Shown: piece by piece, positions 1 through 6,645 of the stretch
Layout: every line of letters starts with the position of its first letter
Position numbering within the stretch: position 1 is the stretch's first letter
Source: DAOTVD01 sp034437075
Lineage (GTDB): Bacteria; Chloroflexota; Anaerolineae; Aggregatilineales; J027
Reading direction: 5' to 3'
Assembly (NCBI GenBank): GCA_034437075.1
Contig: DAOTVD010000036.1
Location: 1-8,079 of the forward strand
DNA length: 8,079 nt
Program-made: the position numbers and the translations under genes
The notes under the pieces: model-generated
Database searches by the model: none
What the model was told of the DNA's origin: nothing
Seen by the model: only the letters and a program-made list of their open reading frames with translations

Positions 1-16
1 CCCTTGAAATTTCATC

Positions 17-45
17 TTGAATATTCGCTGGGGGGCTGATATATT
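17..45 (+). promoter_or_regulatory. sigma70-type promoter of the tRNA-His gene
   Basis: A -35-like TTGAAT lies at 17-22 and a -10-like TATATT at 40-45, separated by exactly 17 bases. A TG at 37-38, one base before the -10, makes it an extended -10 promoter. Transcription would start near 52, about a dozen bases before the tRNA 5' end at 64. The second TTGA-type hexamer at 4-9 is too far away to pair with this -10. The call rests on motif match, ideal spacing and position. Confidence 0.7.
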
Positions 46-63
46 ACGAGCCGTCTAACACAT

Positions 64-137
64 GGCGGCTATGGTGTAGTGGTTAACACGCTTCACTGTG
101 GATGAAGAGATCGAGGGTTCAAATCCGTCTAGCCGCC
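64..137 (+). tRNA. tRNA-His (anticodon GTG)
   Basis: The cloverleaf folds by hand. The acceptor stem is 8 bp (64-71 with 130-137), including the extra G-1:C73 pair that is the identity mark of bacterial tRNA-His. The D arm is 74-77/86-89 with G18-G19 at 81-82. The anticodon stem is 91-95/103-107, with loop 96-102 and anticodon GTG at 98-100. The variable region is 108-112 and the T loop 118-124 (TTCAAAT). The T stem 113-117/125-129 carries one G-G mismatch (115 with 127). The 3' CCA is not encoded (138-140 reads CAC), so it must be added by the CCA-adding enzyme. The tRNA charges histidine and decodes CAC/CAU. It has its own promoter and terminator, so it is a stand-alone transcription unit. 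Confidence 0.95.
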
Positions 138-142
138 CACCC

Positions 143-169
143 AACAGCCGAGTTACTCGGCTGTTTTTT
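143..169 (+). terminator. rho-independent terminator of tRNA-His
   Basis: A perfect 10-bp stem (143-152 with 156-165) closes a 3-base loop (TTA, 153-155). The last stem bases belong to a run of six T at 164-169. It begins six bases after the tRNA 3' end. Read from the minus strand there is no comparable T run, so it terminates in one direction only. The loop triplet is the complement of the TAA stop codon of the convergent SRPBCC gene, so the hairpin is also the coding end of that gene. Confidence 0.9.
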
Positions 170-1379
170 GATTCTGCATGGCTTTGGTCGCCGGGCGCCG
201 AACTTTTACCCGATGCGTATCTTCGCTACCGCGCGAGGACTCCGGCAGGGTCGTGGGGCGCACCCGCAGCACCGTACTTTGGTATAAGGGCGAGAACGTA
301 AAGGTATCTTGGCGCGTCAGCGGCGCTTCGATTTCAACCGCGCTATGTTCGCCCGTTTCGCCTTTGATGATCTCATCCAGCGCTTGGGAGTCGCGCTTGC
401 TGGGCGCTTCCATCCCGAACGCCTCCCAAATAGATACTTGCCCGGTATCTTGGGGATTAGTCGGCGGGGGCAAGCCGGGTGCGAATCGTCGCGTTTGGGC
501 TTCTTCGGGGGATTCAAGTTCGGGGGGCGGTTGCAGGTCTTTGTCGGCTTGCACATCATCCGCATAGCGCACGCGCGAGAGATCGACCTTGGGCGTGCCT
601 TGGGGCGGTGTGCTTTTCAAAATCTCCGGCATCCCTGGCGGCAATTTTTCATCTGGTTCAATGGCCGAGGGTTGGGCTTCTGATTCCGGCGTGGCTGGGC
701 TGGGTGATTTGGGCGACGCCGCGAGGCTGCCTGTTTGCCGGGCGTCCATGGCTTTCGTCTCGGCGGGGGGCTGCGCCGATTGCTGGATAGCCTCATCCAG
801 CCCAGCAGGCCGCCGGGGCTTAGTGTCCGCTTTGGCTTCTTCTTCGGGGATAATTACTGGCTGCGTCGAAGAACGCACGATACTGGCAACAGGTTGCAGG
901 GTTTGGCGCTTGCGGGCTTCGCCGTCTAGCGTTGCGCCCATTTCGCGCACCAGGTTATGCAAGGCGCGCAAACTAGCAGCGGTTTCTTGCTCGTGCTGGG
1001 CGCGCCCGCCCAGCGCATTGAGCACGCGGTTGATCAGCCCTTTGGGCTGGTAGGTGATGCGCCAAGTCACAATAGTGCCATCTGGGGTGGCTTGCAGGCG
1101 CAACACACCTTGCCATTCCTGGTAACCGCGCGGTTCCACCAGCCGATACTCGTAGCCTAGCCCTTCATACCAGGCGGTAATTTCTTCGGTACGCGGTTTT
1201 TCCCCACTTTGTCCGATCTGGCGCTGCATCCCGACCCCAAATTGGCGTTGGGTGAGCACCAGCACGGCCTCGCAATCGGCGCGCCACCGCGTTAAATGAG
1301 TAGGATCGGCCAGAATGCCCCACACGATATGTGTTGGTGCAGGGATTAAAATGCGCTGGTCAATCAGCGTATGTGCCAC
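153..1379 (-). CDS. SRPBCC (START/polyketide-cyclase-like) domain protein with long disordered tail
   Basis: This 408-residue protein has two parts. Residues about 4-147 look like a SRPBCC helix-grip domain: an opening strand, then the IPAPTHIVW...DPTHLTRW pattern at 12-32, alternating strands, and a long C-terminal helix (about 115-147). Such domains bind hydrophobic ligands in a deep pocket; the ligand here cannot be told. Residues about 150-408 are rich in Pro, Glu, Ser, Gln and Lys and look disordered, with short conserved-looking islands (WEAFGMEAPSKR near 317; FTFSPLYQSTVLRVRP near 363). No signal peptide or TM segment is visible, so it is probably cytoplasmic. The start is GTG at 1377-1379, the first start before the domain, with an AAAGG about 9 bases upstream. 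It lies downstream of the DUF3307 gene on the same strand (108-bp gap) and converges on tRNA-His. Fold call is good; function unknown. Confidence 0.8.
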   Translation of the reverse strand: MAHTLIDQRILIPAPTHIVWGILADPTHLTRWRADCEAVLVLTQRQFGVGMQRQIGQSGEKPRTEEITAWYEGLGYEYRLVEPRGYQEWQGVLRLQATPDGTIVTWRITYQPKGLINRVLNALGGRAQHEQETAASLRALHNLVREMGATLDGEARKRQTLQPVASIVRSSTQPVIIPEEEAKADTKPRRPAGLDEAIQQSAQPPAETKAMDARQTGSLAASPKSPSPATPESEAQPSAIEPDEKLPPGMPEILKSTPPQGTPKVDLSRVRYADDVQADKDLQPPPELESPEEAQTRRFAPGLPPPTNPQDTGQVSIWEAFGMEAPSKRDSQALDEIIKGETGEHSAVEIEAPLTRQDTFTFSPLYQSTVLRVRPTTLPESSRGSEDTHRVKVRRPATKAMQNQKTAE

Positions 1380-1451
1380 AGGGGATGCCTTTGTCGTCGG
1401 GTTATCAATAGAATTGGTTTCGTGTTTGTTGTTTGTTTCGACAACGGTTCT

Positions 1452-1480
1452 ATTGTAGCGTCTGTCTAGCGGGGTGGCCA
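1452..1480 (-). promoter_or_regulatory. possible promoter of the SRPBCC gene
   Basis: The gap between the two minus-strand genes (1380-1487) is AT-richer than its surroundings. On the minus strand it holds TACAAT (1457-1452), one mismatch from a -10, and 17 bases upstream TGGCCA (1480-1475), a poor -35. Transcription would start near 1445, giving a leader of about 66 bases. No terminator hairpin with a T run was seen for the upstream DUF3307 gene, so read-through is also possible. Confidence 0.3.
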
Positions 1481-1487
1481 GATGTGT

Positions 1488-2180
1488 TTAGACCCCAGCT
1501 AGGGCGCGCCAGAGCGGATGCAGCCAGCCATAGCCCAGCGCTATCGCCAACAGCACCCCCGCCAGCCATTCGATCATATGCGCGGGCTGCGCCCATAGGG
1601 GCGCCCCCCGTTGCCAGGCTACCACCGCGCGCGGCAACGCGACCCCCCACGCCAGCCCGGCCCCCAACGGCCCCAACATAGCCAACACCAGCATAAGCAC
1701 CCGCTCGGCATAGCCCCAGGTTTGCCAGCGTTGCACATACACAATCATGCTAAACCAATTGGCCCATACGCTGACTTCATACGCGCGGGTGACGATAATC
1801 AGCGCCGCGCAAAAGGCCATGCTGAACTGCATAAATGGCCCGGGCACCACGGCATCCCCCACCCACCAGCCAATTGCTAAAATGAGCGCGATATGCCCGG
1901 CTTGGTCGGCAAAATACGTCCAGGCCAGGTGTACATCTAACCGGGGTTGCACCCAGATTTTGAAAGCATCCTGGGCAGTATGCACCACAAACAAGACCAG
2001 CAACACCGGCCAGAGCGTGCCGACATAGGGCGCAACGGCCACAACGGACATGGCCAACACAAATCCGGTATGGATCAACAATCCTTCGCGGCTCTGGCCT
2101 TTGCGCGCAGCTAGCCAGTTGGTCTGCAATAGATAATCGCCGATAAAATGTGCCAGTAACAAATTTGGGATGATTGACAA
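1488..2180 (-). CDS. DUF3307 family integral membrane protein
   Basis: This 230-residue hydrophobic protein shows the DUF3307 pattern near its N-terminus: H11 followed by GDYLLQT (14-20) and a charged WLAARKG segment, then H37, HTAQD at 67-71 and DQAGH at 92-96. The conserved His and Asp residues sit at membrane-segment edges, which would fit a metal or substrate site, but the family's role is not established. About six to seven hydrophobic segments are visible (roughly 38-52, 57-72, 96-113, 117-131, 161-183, 203-222). The start is TTG at 2178-2180: no in-frame ATG or GTG covers the conserved N-terminus, and a GAGGG ribosome site lies 9 bases upstream. DUF3307 genes are elsewhere often seen beside SatD-type genes; none is visible here. 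It is divergent from the small membrane-protein cluster. Confidence 0.82.
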   Translation of the reverse strand: MSIIPNLLLAHFIGDYLLQTNWLAARKGQSREGLLIHTGFVLAMSVVAVAPYVGTLWPVLLVLFVVHTAQDAFKIWVQPRLDVHLAWTYFADQAGHIALILAIGWWVGDAVVPGPFMQFSMAFCAALIIVTRAYEVSVWANWFSMIVYVQRWQTWGYAERVLMLVLAMLGPLGAGLAWGVALPRAVVAWQRGAPLWAQPAHMIEWLAGVLLAIALGYGWLHPLWRALAGV

Positions 2181-2189
2181 TACGCGAAT

Positions 2190-2194
2190 CCCTC
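2190..2194 (-). promoter_or_regulatory. ribosome binding site deciding the TTG start of the DUF3307 gene
   Basis: On the minus strand GAGGG ends 9 bases before the TTG at 2180. The conserved HFIGDYLLQT segment begins only ten codons later, so a downstream start would delete family-defining residues. This supports TTG as the real start. Confidence 0.6.
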
Positions 2195-2227
2195 GTTGCT
2201 GCCCCCAGGATGTGTTAAACTAACCGC

Positions 2228-2257
2228 ATTGTATCTGACGGATAACCATTGCCGCAA
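2228..2257 (-). promoter_or_regulatory. possible promoter of the DUF3307 gene
   Basis: On the minus strand TTGCGG (2257-2252) and TACAAT (2233-2228) are spaced by 18 bases and would start transcription near 2221, about 40 bases before the TTG start. The -35 lies inside the first codons of the divergent plus-strand gene. On the plus strand the same gap holds an extended -10-like TGTTAAACT (2213-2221) with no good -35, a weak candidate for the opposite promoter. Confidence 0.4.
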
Positions 2258-2542
2258 ATGATCCCGGTACCCAGCCCATCACTGGTGTTTTCATTTATTC
2301 TGGCAACATTTTACGGGGCGTCTGCGCATGTCATCGTCGGGGGCGACGCGCGGCGCTTGGCCCTGCTATTGGTCGCCAGTTGGAGCGGTTTTGCTTTTGG
2401 CCAAGTGATCGGCGAATTGTTGGCGATAACCATCATGACCATTGGCCCACTCCATACCGCCAGCGCGACGCTGGGCGCATGGATGGCGTTGATCTTTACG
2501 TGGTTTTTGTCGCGCCGCCCTCCCGATACGGAGGTCACCTGA
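2249..2542 (+). CDS. small three-TM membrane protein of unknown function
   Basis: A 97-residue protein made almost wholly of hydrophobic segments at about 10-31, 36-63 and 66-88, ending in a short charged tail (SRRPPDTEVT). I do not recognise the family. The loop GGDARR (31-36) and several small-residue positions in the helices would allow tight helix packing. The start is uncertain: TTG at 2249 has a weak GACGGA upstream at suitable spacing, whereas ATG at 2258 would have that site too far away; the difference is three residues. It is the first of three co-directional membrane-protein genes, with 33 bases to the next, so an operon is likely. Low-complexity hydrophobic content means the reading frame is supported mainly by its TM pattern, its position and the clean gap on both sides. 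Confidence 0.72.
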   Translation: MPQMIPVPSPSLVFSFILATFYGASAHVIVGGDARRLALLLVASWSGFAFGQVIGELLAITIMTIGPLHTASATLGAWMALIFTWFLSRRPPDTEVT

Positions 2543-2575
2543 GATCATTGGCATCGCACAGATTAAGGACAAACC

Positions 2576-3151
2576 ATGACAGAGCAACCTTCCCCCGATA
2601 AACAATCGCGCTCGCTCGGCGCCCGGTTTAACCAACTCTCGATCTTCGAAAAAACAGCCCTGGCTATTGGCGCAGTGGCGGCGGTCTTCCTGCTTAGCCT
2701 GATTATCGCCCTGTTTGTGGGCATCGTCTTAGGCGATGCGGAAGAAGTCGCCGACCTGATTGCGATTGTGCGCGATTTGTTCATCATCTTGTTGGTGCTC
2801 CAGGGGATGATTATCACGCTAGCGCTGACCGTGTTGATCTTGCAATTGGCCTCCATCACGAACCTGTTGCAGAATGAACTTTACCCAATTGTCAAGAACC
2901 TGCAAGATACCTCTAACACGGTGAAAGGCACCGCTGCGTTTATCAGCGAAAATGCCGCCGCCCCCGTGATTGAACTCAGCGCTTGGGTTGGTGGCTTGAC
3001 GACCTTCATGCGCAATCTGCGTAATGTCGCCCGGGGGAACCCGCCAACGGATGTGGACGGCGTAGCTGCCACCGACAACAACACCCCAGAAAAGAAGGAT
3101 GATATAAAGGCCAAAGACCATGACGGAGAATCCGCAAAAACCACCCCGTAA
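2576..3151 (+). CDS. two-TM membrane protein, YtxG/DUF948-like
   Basis: This 191-residue protein has a polar N-terminus, TM segments at about 28-53 and 67-92, then a long amphipathic helical stretch (about 94-150, NELYPIVKNLQDTSNTVKG and onwards) and a polar Lys/Asp-rich tail from about 153. The helical stretch resembles the part of DUF948 proteins (B. subtilis YtxG) that follows their membrane anchor, although those usually carry one TM segment. The next gene encodes a YtxH-like protein, matching the ytxG-ytxH gene order in Bacillus; this context strengthens the call. ATG at 2576 has AAGGA at 2565-2569, six bases upstream. The 3' end overlaps the next gene by 32 bases, so translation is probably coupled. 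It likely acts at the cytoplasmic membrane; molecular role not known. Gene is certain, family call tentative. Confidence 0.75.
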   Translation: MTEQPSPDKQSRSLGARFNQLSIFEKTALAIGAVAAVFLLSLIIALFVGIVLGDAEEVADLIAIVRDLFIILLVLQGMIITLALTVLILQLASITNLLQNELYPIVKNLQDTSNTVKGTAAFISENAAAPVIELSAWVGGLTTFMRNLRNVARGNPPTDVDGVAATDNNTPEKKDDIKAKDHDGESAKTTP

Positions 3152-3389
3152 CGCCGGCATTTTTGGCCAGGGGCTTTTGCTCGGGCTGGTGCTGGGCAGC
3201 GTAGCGGGCTTATGGTATGCCCCCACCAGCGGCGCCAAACTCATCGATTGGCTACAGATGCGCGCCCGGCAAAGCGCCGCCCGCGCCAAAGATCGCCTAA
3301 CCACCGATAGTGTGGATGCGGCCCTAGAAGAAGGACGCCAAACCGCCCAACAACATCGCACAGCCGCAGCGCGGCGTCTCTCCTCCTAA
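3120..3389 (+). CDS. YtxH-like membrane-anchored protein
   Basis: An 89-residue protein with a single N-terminal glycine-rich TM segment (about 13-33) that ends in the YtxH signature: GLLLGLVLGSVAGLWYAPTSG, in which AP-x-SG marks the membrane edge. A basic/Ala/Gln-rich amphipathic helix follows (about 40-89) and would lie in the cytoplasm. Family members are small and often stress-linked in Firmicutes; their mechanism is not settled. The start ATG at 3120 lies within the 3' end of the preceding gene (32-base overlap in a different frame), with an AAAGG-like site about nine bases upstream, so expression is likely coupled. It is the last gene of the three-gene membrane cluster; the inverted repeat after it (3372-3398) has no T run and is not called a terminator. 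Confidence 0.85.
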   Translation: MTENPQKPPRNAGIFGQGLLLGLVLGSVAGLWYAPTSGAKLIDWLQMRARQSAARAKDRLTTDSVDAALEEGRQTAQQHRTAAARRLSS

Positions 3390-3410
3390 CTAACGCCGAA
3401 CGAATGTGCC

Positions 3411-3416
3411 TATAAT
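3411..3416 (+). promoter_or_regulatory. candidate -10 of the histidine kinase gene
   Basis: A perfect TATAAT lies in the 63-base gap before the kinase, 42 bases before its ATG. No recognisable -35 sits 16-18 bases upstream. A second perfect TATAAT at 3449-3454 overlaps the kinase start codon and cannot drive a transcript with a normal leader. The kinase has no clear Shine-Dalgarno sequence in front of its ATG. Confidence 0.35.
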
Positions 3417-3452
3417 CCATCCGCTGCCCTTCAGTTTCGGGTTTACATTATA

Positions 3453-6400
3453 ATGAGCCGAGACGACACACCTCACCAGCCTACTCTCCGACGCCAACTT
3501 TGGCAGGCGTTAGCTTGGTTTTTGCACCCGGCCCAGCGCGTGACCAACCCCCGGCAACGCCAAGAATCCCAAGGGCTGATGTGGGCCAGCCTGGCATTTA
3601 TCCCGATTTACATCAGCCATGTGATGTTCGCGAACTGGCTTGCCGACAATACGCTCTCGTTGTTTCGTACACCGCACGCCGAGCGCGTAATTATTGGATT
3701 TTGCTTCCTATTACTGGTGTATACCTCAGCGCGCTATGGTTACCGCATTTTAACTGTTGCGGCGGGGTTTTATGGCGGTTCGCTGTACATCATTTACACG
3801 GCTATGGTGCCGCTTGATGACATCAGCCTGATTAGCATAGCCTATCTCATTATCATCCTGCTCACTTCGGCAGCGCTATATTCCATACGCCACACGCTGC
3901 TGCTCGTCGCGTTTCAGGCCATTACCTTGCTGAGCATCCCCCTATTGCTGAATGTCCCCCATACCCGCGCCTGGTTAACCGTGGCCGGGTTCTTTGGCCT
4001 GATCTCGATAATATCCTTGGTGGCCATCACGCTGCGGCGACGGATTGATCATGCCGAGCGCGAAATTTTTTTCGATCAAGAGCAAATTTACCGTAGTATC
4101 TTTAATTCCTCGGTCCAACCGATCCTCATCCATGACCAAGGCCGGGTGGTGCTGTGCAACGAAGCCGCCGCGCGCGTCTGCGGGTACCGCCGCCCTGAGG
4201 ATTTAATCGGACGGCATTTTGAAGACTATGTTCATCCCGATGACCTGGCACTGGTGCAAAACCGCAATGCCGAGCGCATCGCAGGCCGTAGCAACATCCC
4301 CAGCCGGTATGAACTGCGCTTACGTGGCGAGGATGGCATCACCCGCTGGGTATATACCCAACAAGCCATGATCCGCTACCAGGGGCAGAAAGTCACGATG
4401 TCCCATGCGGTAGAAATTACCGAGCGTAAGCACGCCGAAGCCGCGCTGCATTATCGCCTAGCCTTCGACAAACTCGTGACCAGCATCTCGACAACCTTTT
4501 TGAACCTCGACATTAACGATTTTGACCACAACATTCGCCAGAGCTTGGGCGAAGTCGGCAGCTTTGCGCAGGCGGATTGTGCATACTTGCTCTTGTGGGA
4601 CCCCGCGCAACATCAGATCACAACAACCTATATCTGGTATGCCGAGGCGACAACCCATACCCTGGACTCGATAGGCTGGCCAGTATGGGAAACCCGTTAC
4701 CAAGCCCAACAACACGCCCCCTTCACCCTGAACCTATTCGATACGCGCATACCAGAAGGCACCCTGCCGAGCGCGCCGCAACACATACGCCAATTCTTAC
4801 GCGATTTGCCCTTGCGCGCGATTGTGGAATGTCCAGTGATGTTACAAAATCATGCTGTTGGCTATCTGGGGCTGTTGTGTTTTCACAAACCAAATGTTTG
4901 GCAACCAGACACCACGGCCTTGTTGCGCGTCTTGGGCGAAATTTTTATTTCTGCGCTTAACCGCAAACAATCGGTTCAGGCGTTACAGTTACGCACCCAC
5001 CATTTAGAGACCCTCAGCCGCGTTGGCGCGATCATTGCCTCCACATTAAACCGCGATGCCCTGCTGACCTATATTGCGGCGCTATGCTGCGACACATTTT
5101 CCGCCACTAGCGCGTATGTCTTTAGCTGGCAAGCCGCCAGCGAAACCTCGCAGGTGCTCAGCGAATATTACAGCCCCAGAGCTACCGCCCGCGAACGCCA
5201 ATCCATGTATGGGATTACCTATTACTTCCCAGGCCGAGATAGCAGCGCCCAACCCCAACCGGGCGCGCCCAAAGGGGTATACTGGCTGATGCACCACGAC
5301 TCGCCCGCCATCGACACCACGCTGCGCGAACATATGCGCCTCTACGATTGCAAAACAATCCTCGCGTTTCCCCTGGTGCATGATGAGCGGCGCATTGGAA
5401 TTATCGAACTATGGGACAGCCGCACCAAACGCAGCTTCAGCCCAGACGAACTGCGCTTGCTACAAGCCATCAGCAAACAAGTGGCCACCGCCATGAACCA
5501 TACCCAACTTTATACCGCGCTGCAAAACAGCGAAGCGCGCAACTCCTTAATTCTGGAAGCCTTGCCCGATACAGTCTATCGACATAACGCGCGCGGCAAG
5601 TTTTTAGACGCAAACCCCAGCGAACAAGCCACCCATACGTTACCCACCGATTTGTTAATTAACCGCTTGCCGCATGAAGTGCTACCCGAGACCGTGGCCG
5701 ACTTATTGCTGCGGGCCATCCGCGAAGCGATTGATAGCCATAAACCGCAAATCATCGAATATGATTTGCGCATTGATGGCCAGGCCCGCCACTTCGAGTC
5801 CCGCTTGGTGGCGGTCACCCAGGATGAAATCCTCGCCTTTGTGCGCGACATCACCCAACGCAAACAGGCCGAGGCACATCAGATTGAACTCAGTGTAGAA
5901 CGCGAGAGGGTGAAAATCCTGGAAAACTTCATCAGCAATGCTTCGCACGACCTGCGCACCCCCATTGCCAATCTGAAATCGCGCTTGTATCTCTTGCAAC
6001 GCGCTCAGAATGAAAACAACCGCGACCGCCAACTAGATGTCATCAACAAAGAGTTGGATCGCCTAGAAGCCCTCATCGAAGATTTACTGACCATGTCGCA
6101 GTTGGATAGTAGCCTGGTGGAAACCGCGCAAGAGCGTGTGCTGCTGAATGGATTACTCGGCGAATTGGTCGAGGCCAATCAGGCCCTGGCGGAGAAAAAA
6201 GGGCTGGGGTTGTACTTTCAGCCCAACCCAGATTTACCCGCCATTGTCGGCAGCCCGCGCGACCTCAACCGCGCGTTCGCCAACCTCATTAGCAACGCCA
6301 TCAACTACACCCCCCAAGGGACAGTCCACATCTCCTCAGGGCTCACGCGCAACTATATCATTGTGATGATTAAAGATGAAGGCATCGGCATTTACCCGCA

Positions 6401-6596
6401 GGAACTCCCCTATATTTTCGACCGTTTCTACCGAGCAGATAAAGCGCGCTCGACCGACAAAGGTGGCACGGGGTTGGGGTTGGCCATTGCCAAGCGCGTT
6501 ATCGAATTACACGATGGGCATATCGAAGTCGAAAGCACCCCAGACACGGGCAGTATCTTCCGCGTGTATCTGCCCTTGCACCCTGGTGCACAATAG
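3453..6596 (+). CDS. multi-sensor membrane histidine kinase (6TM-PAS-GAF-GAF-PAS-HisKA-HATPase)
   Basis: A 1047-residue sensor kinase that would autophosphorylate a histidine and pass the phosphate to a response regulator. In order: a basic N-terminus; six TM segments (about 42-64, 79-92, 98-118, 123-144, 147-167, 174-194); a linker helix; PAS 1 (about 210-330, ending at the typical TERKHAEA linker); GAF 1 (about 333-503); GAF 2 (about 512-690); PAS 2 (about 697-805, ending ITQRKQAEA); HisKA (about 822-890) with H-box SHDLRTP and phospho-acceptor H832; and HATPase_c (about 930-1043) with N-box N944/N948, DEGIGI at 975-980, an FDRFYRAD F-box near 989 and GGTGLGLA at 1004-1011. All catalytic boxes are intact. 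There is no receiver domain and no regulator gene adjacent, so it is an orphan in this window. The signals sensed are unknown; no cofactor-binding Cys or His stands out in the GAF domains. Start is ATG 3453, without a good ribosome site. Confidence 0.95.
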   Translation: MSRDDTPHQPTLRRQLWQALAWFLHPAQRVTNPRQRQESQGLMWASLAFIPIYISHVMFANWLADNTLSLFRTPHAERVIIGFCFLLLVYTSARYGYRILTVAAGFYGGSLYIIYTAMVPLDDISLISIAYLIIILLTSAALYSIRHTLLLVAFQAITLLSIPLLLNVPHTRAWLTVAGFFGLISIISLVAITLRRRIDHAEREIFFDQEQIYRSIFNSSVQPILIHDQGRVVLCNEAAARVCGYRRPEDLIGRHFEDYVHPDDLALVQNRNAERIAGRSNIPSRYELRLRGEDGITRWVYTQQAMIRYQGQKVTMSHAVEITERKHAEAALHYRLAFDKLVTSISTTFLNLDINDFDHNIRQSLGEVGSFAQADCAYLLLWDPAQHQITTTYIWYAEATTHTLDSIGWPVWETRYQAQQHAPFTLNLFDTRIPEGTLPSAPQHIRQFLRDLPLRAIVECPVMLQNHAVGYLGLLCFHKPNVWQPDTTALLRVLGEIFISALNRKQSVQALQLRTHHLETLSRVGAIIASTLNRDALLTYIAALCCDTFSATSAYVFSWQAASETSQVLSEYYSPRATARERQSMYGITYYFPGRDSSAQPQPGAPKGVYWLMHHDSPAIDTTLREHMRLYDCKTILAFPLVHDERRIGIIELWDSRTKRSFSPDELRLLQAISKQVATAMNHTQLYTALQNSEARNSLILEALPDTVYRHNARGKFLDANPSEQATHTLPTDLLINRLPHEVLPETVADLLLRAIREAIDSHKPQIIEYDLRIDGQARHFESRLVAVTQDEILAFVRDITQRKQAEAHQIELSVERERVKILENFISNASHDLRTPIANLKSRLYLLQRAQNENNRDRQLDVINKELDRLEALIEDLLTMSQLDSSLVETAQERVLLNGLLGELVEANQALAEKKGLGLYFQPNPDLPAIVGSPRDLNRAFANLISNAINYTPQGTVHISSGLTRNYIIVMIKDEGIGIYPQELPYIFDRFYRADKARSTDKGGTGLGLAIAKRVIELHDGHIEVESTPDTGSIFRVYLPLHPGAQ

Positions 6597-6610
6597 GGCA
6601 TGTCGCATAC
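6575..6610. repeat. 36-bp imperfect direct repeat, copy 1
   Basis: This copy spans the last codons and TAG stop of the kinase and the following bases. It matches 6646-6681 at 33 of 36 positions; differences are at 6588 (G/A), 6597 (G/A) and 6599 (C/T). Unit spacing is 71 bases. It contains a perfect palindrome TGCACC-CT-GGTGCA at 6577-6590. Confidence 0.9.
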
Positions 6611-6645
6611 AGATTAAAAGCCGAGAACACCAGGTCAGCGTCAAA

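Noticed and set aside
64..169. tRNA-His as an integration site for a mobile element
   Set aside because: No integrase, no repeat of the tRNA 3' end and no sharp composition change appear in the window.
589..1053. 154-residue plus-strand open frame inside the SRPBCC gene
   Set aside because: It lies opposite the coding strand of a gene with a clear domain, has a Cys/Arg/Ser-rich composition with no motif, and is a by-product of the low-stop GC-rich tail.
3372..3398. Inverted repeat CGGCGT/ACGCCG at the end of the YtxH-like gene as a terminator
   Set aside because: The stem is only 6 bp with a 15-base loop and no T run follows.
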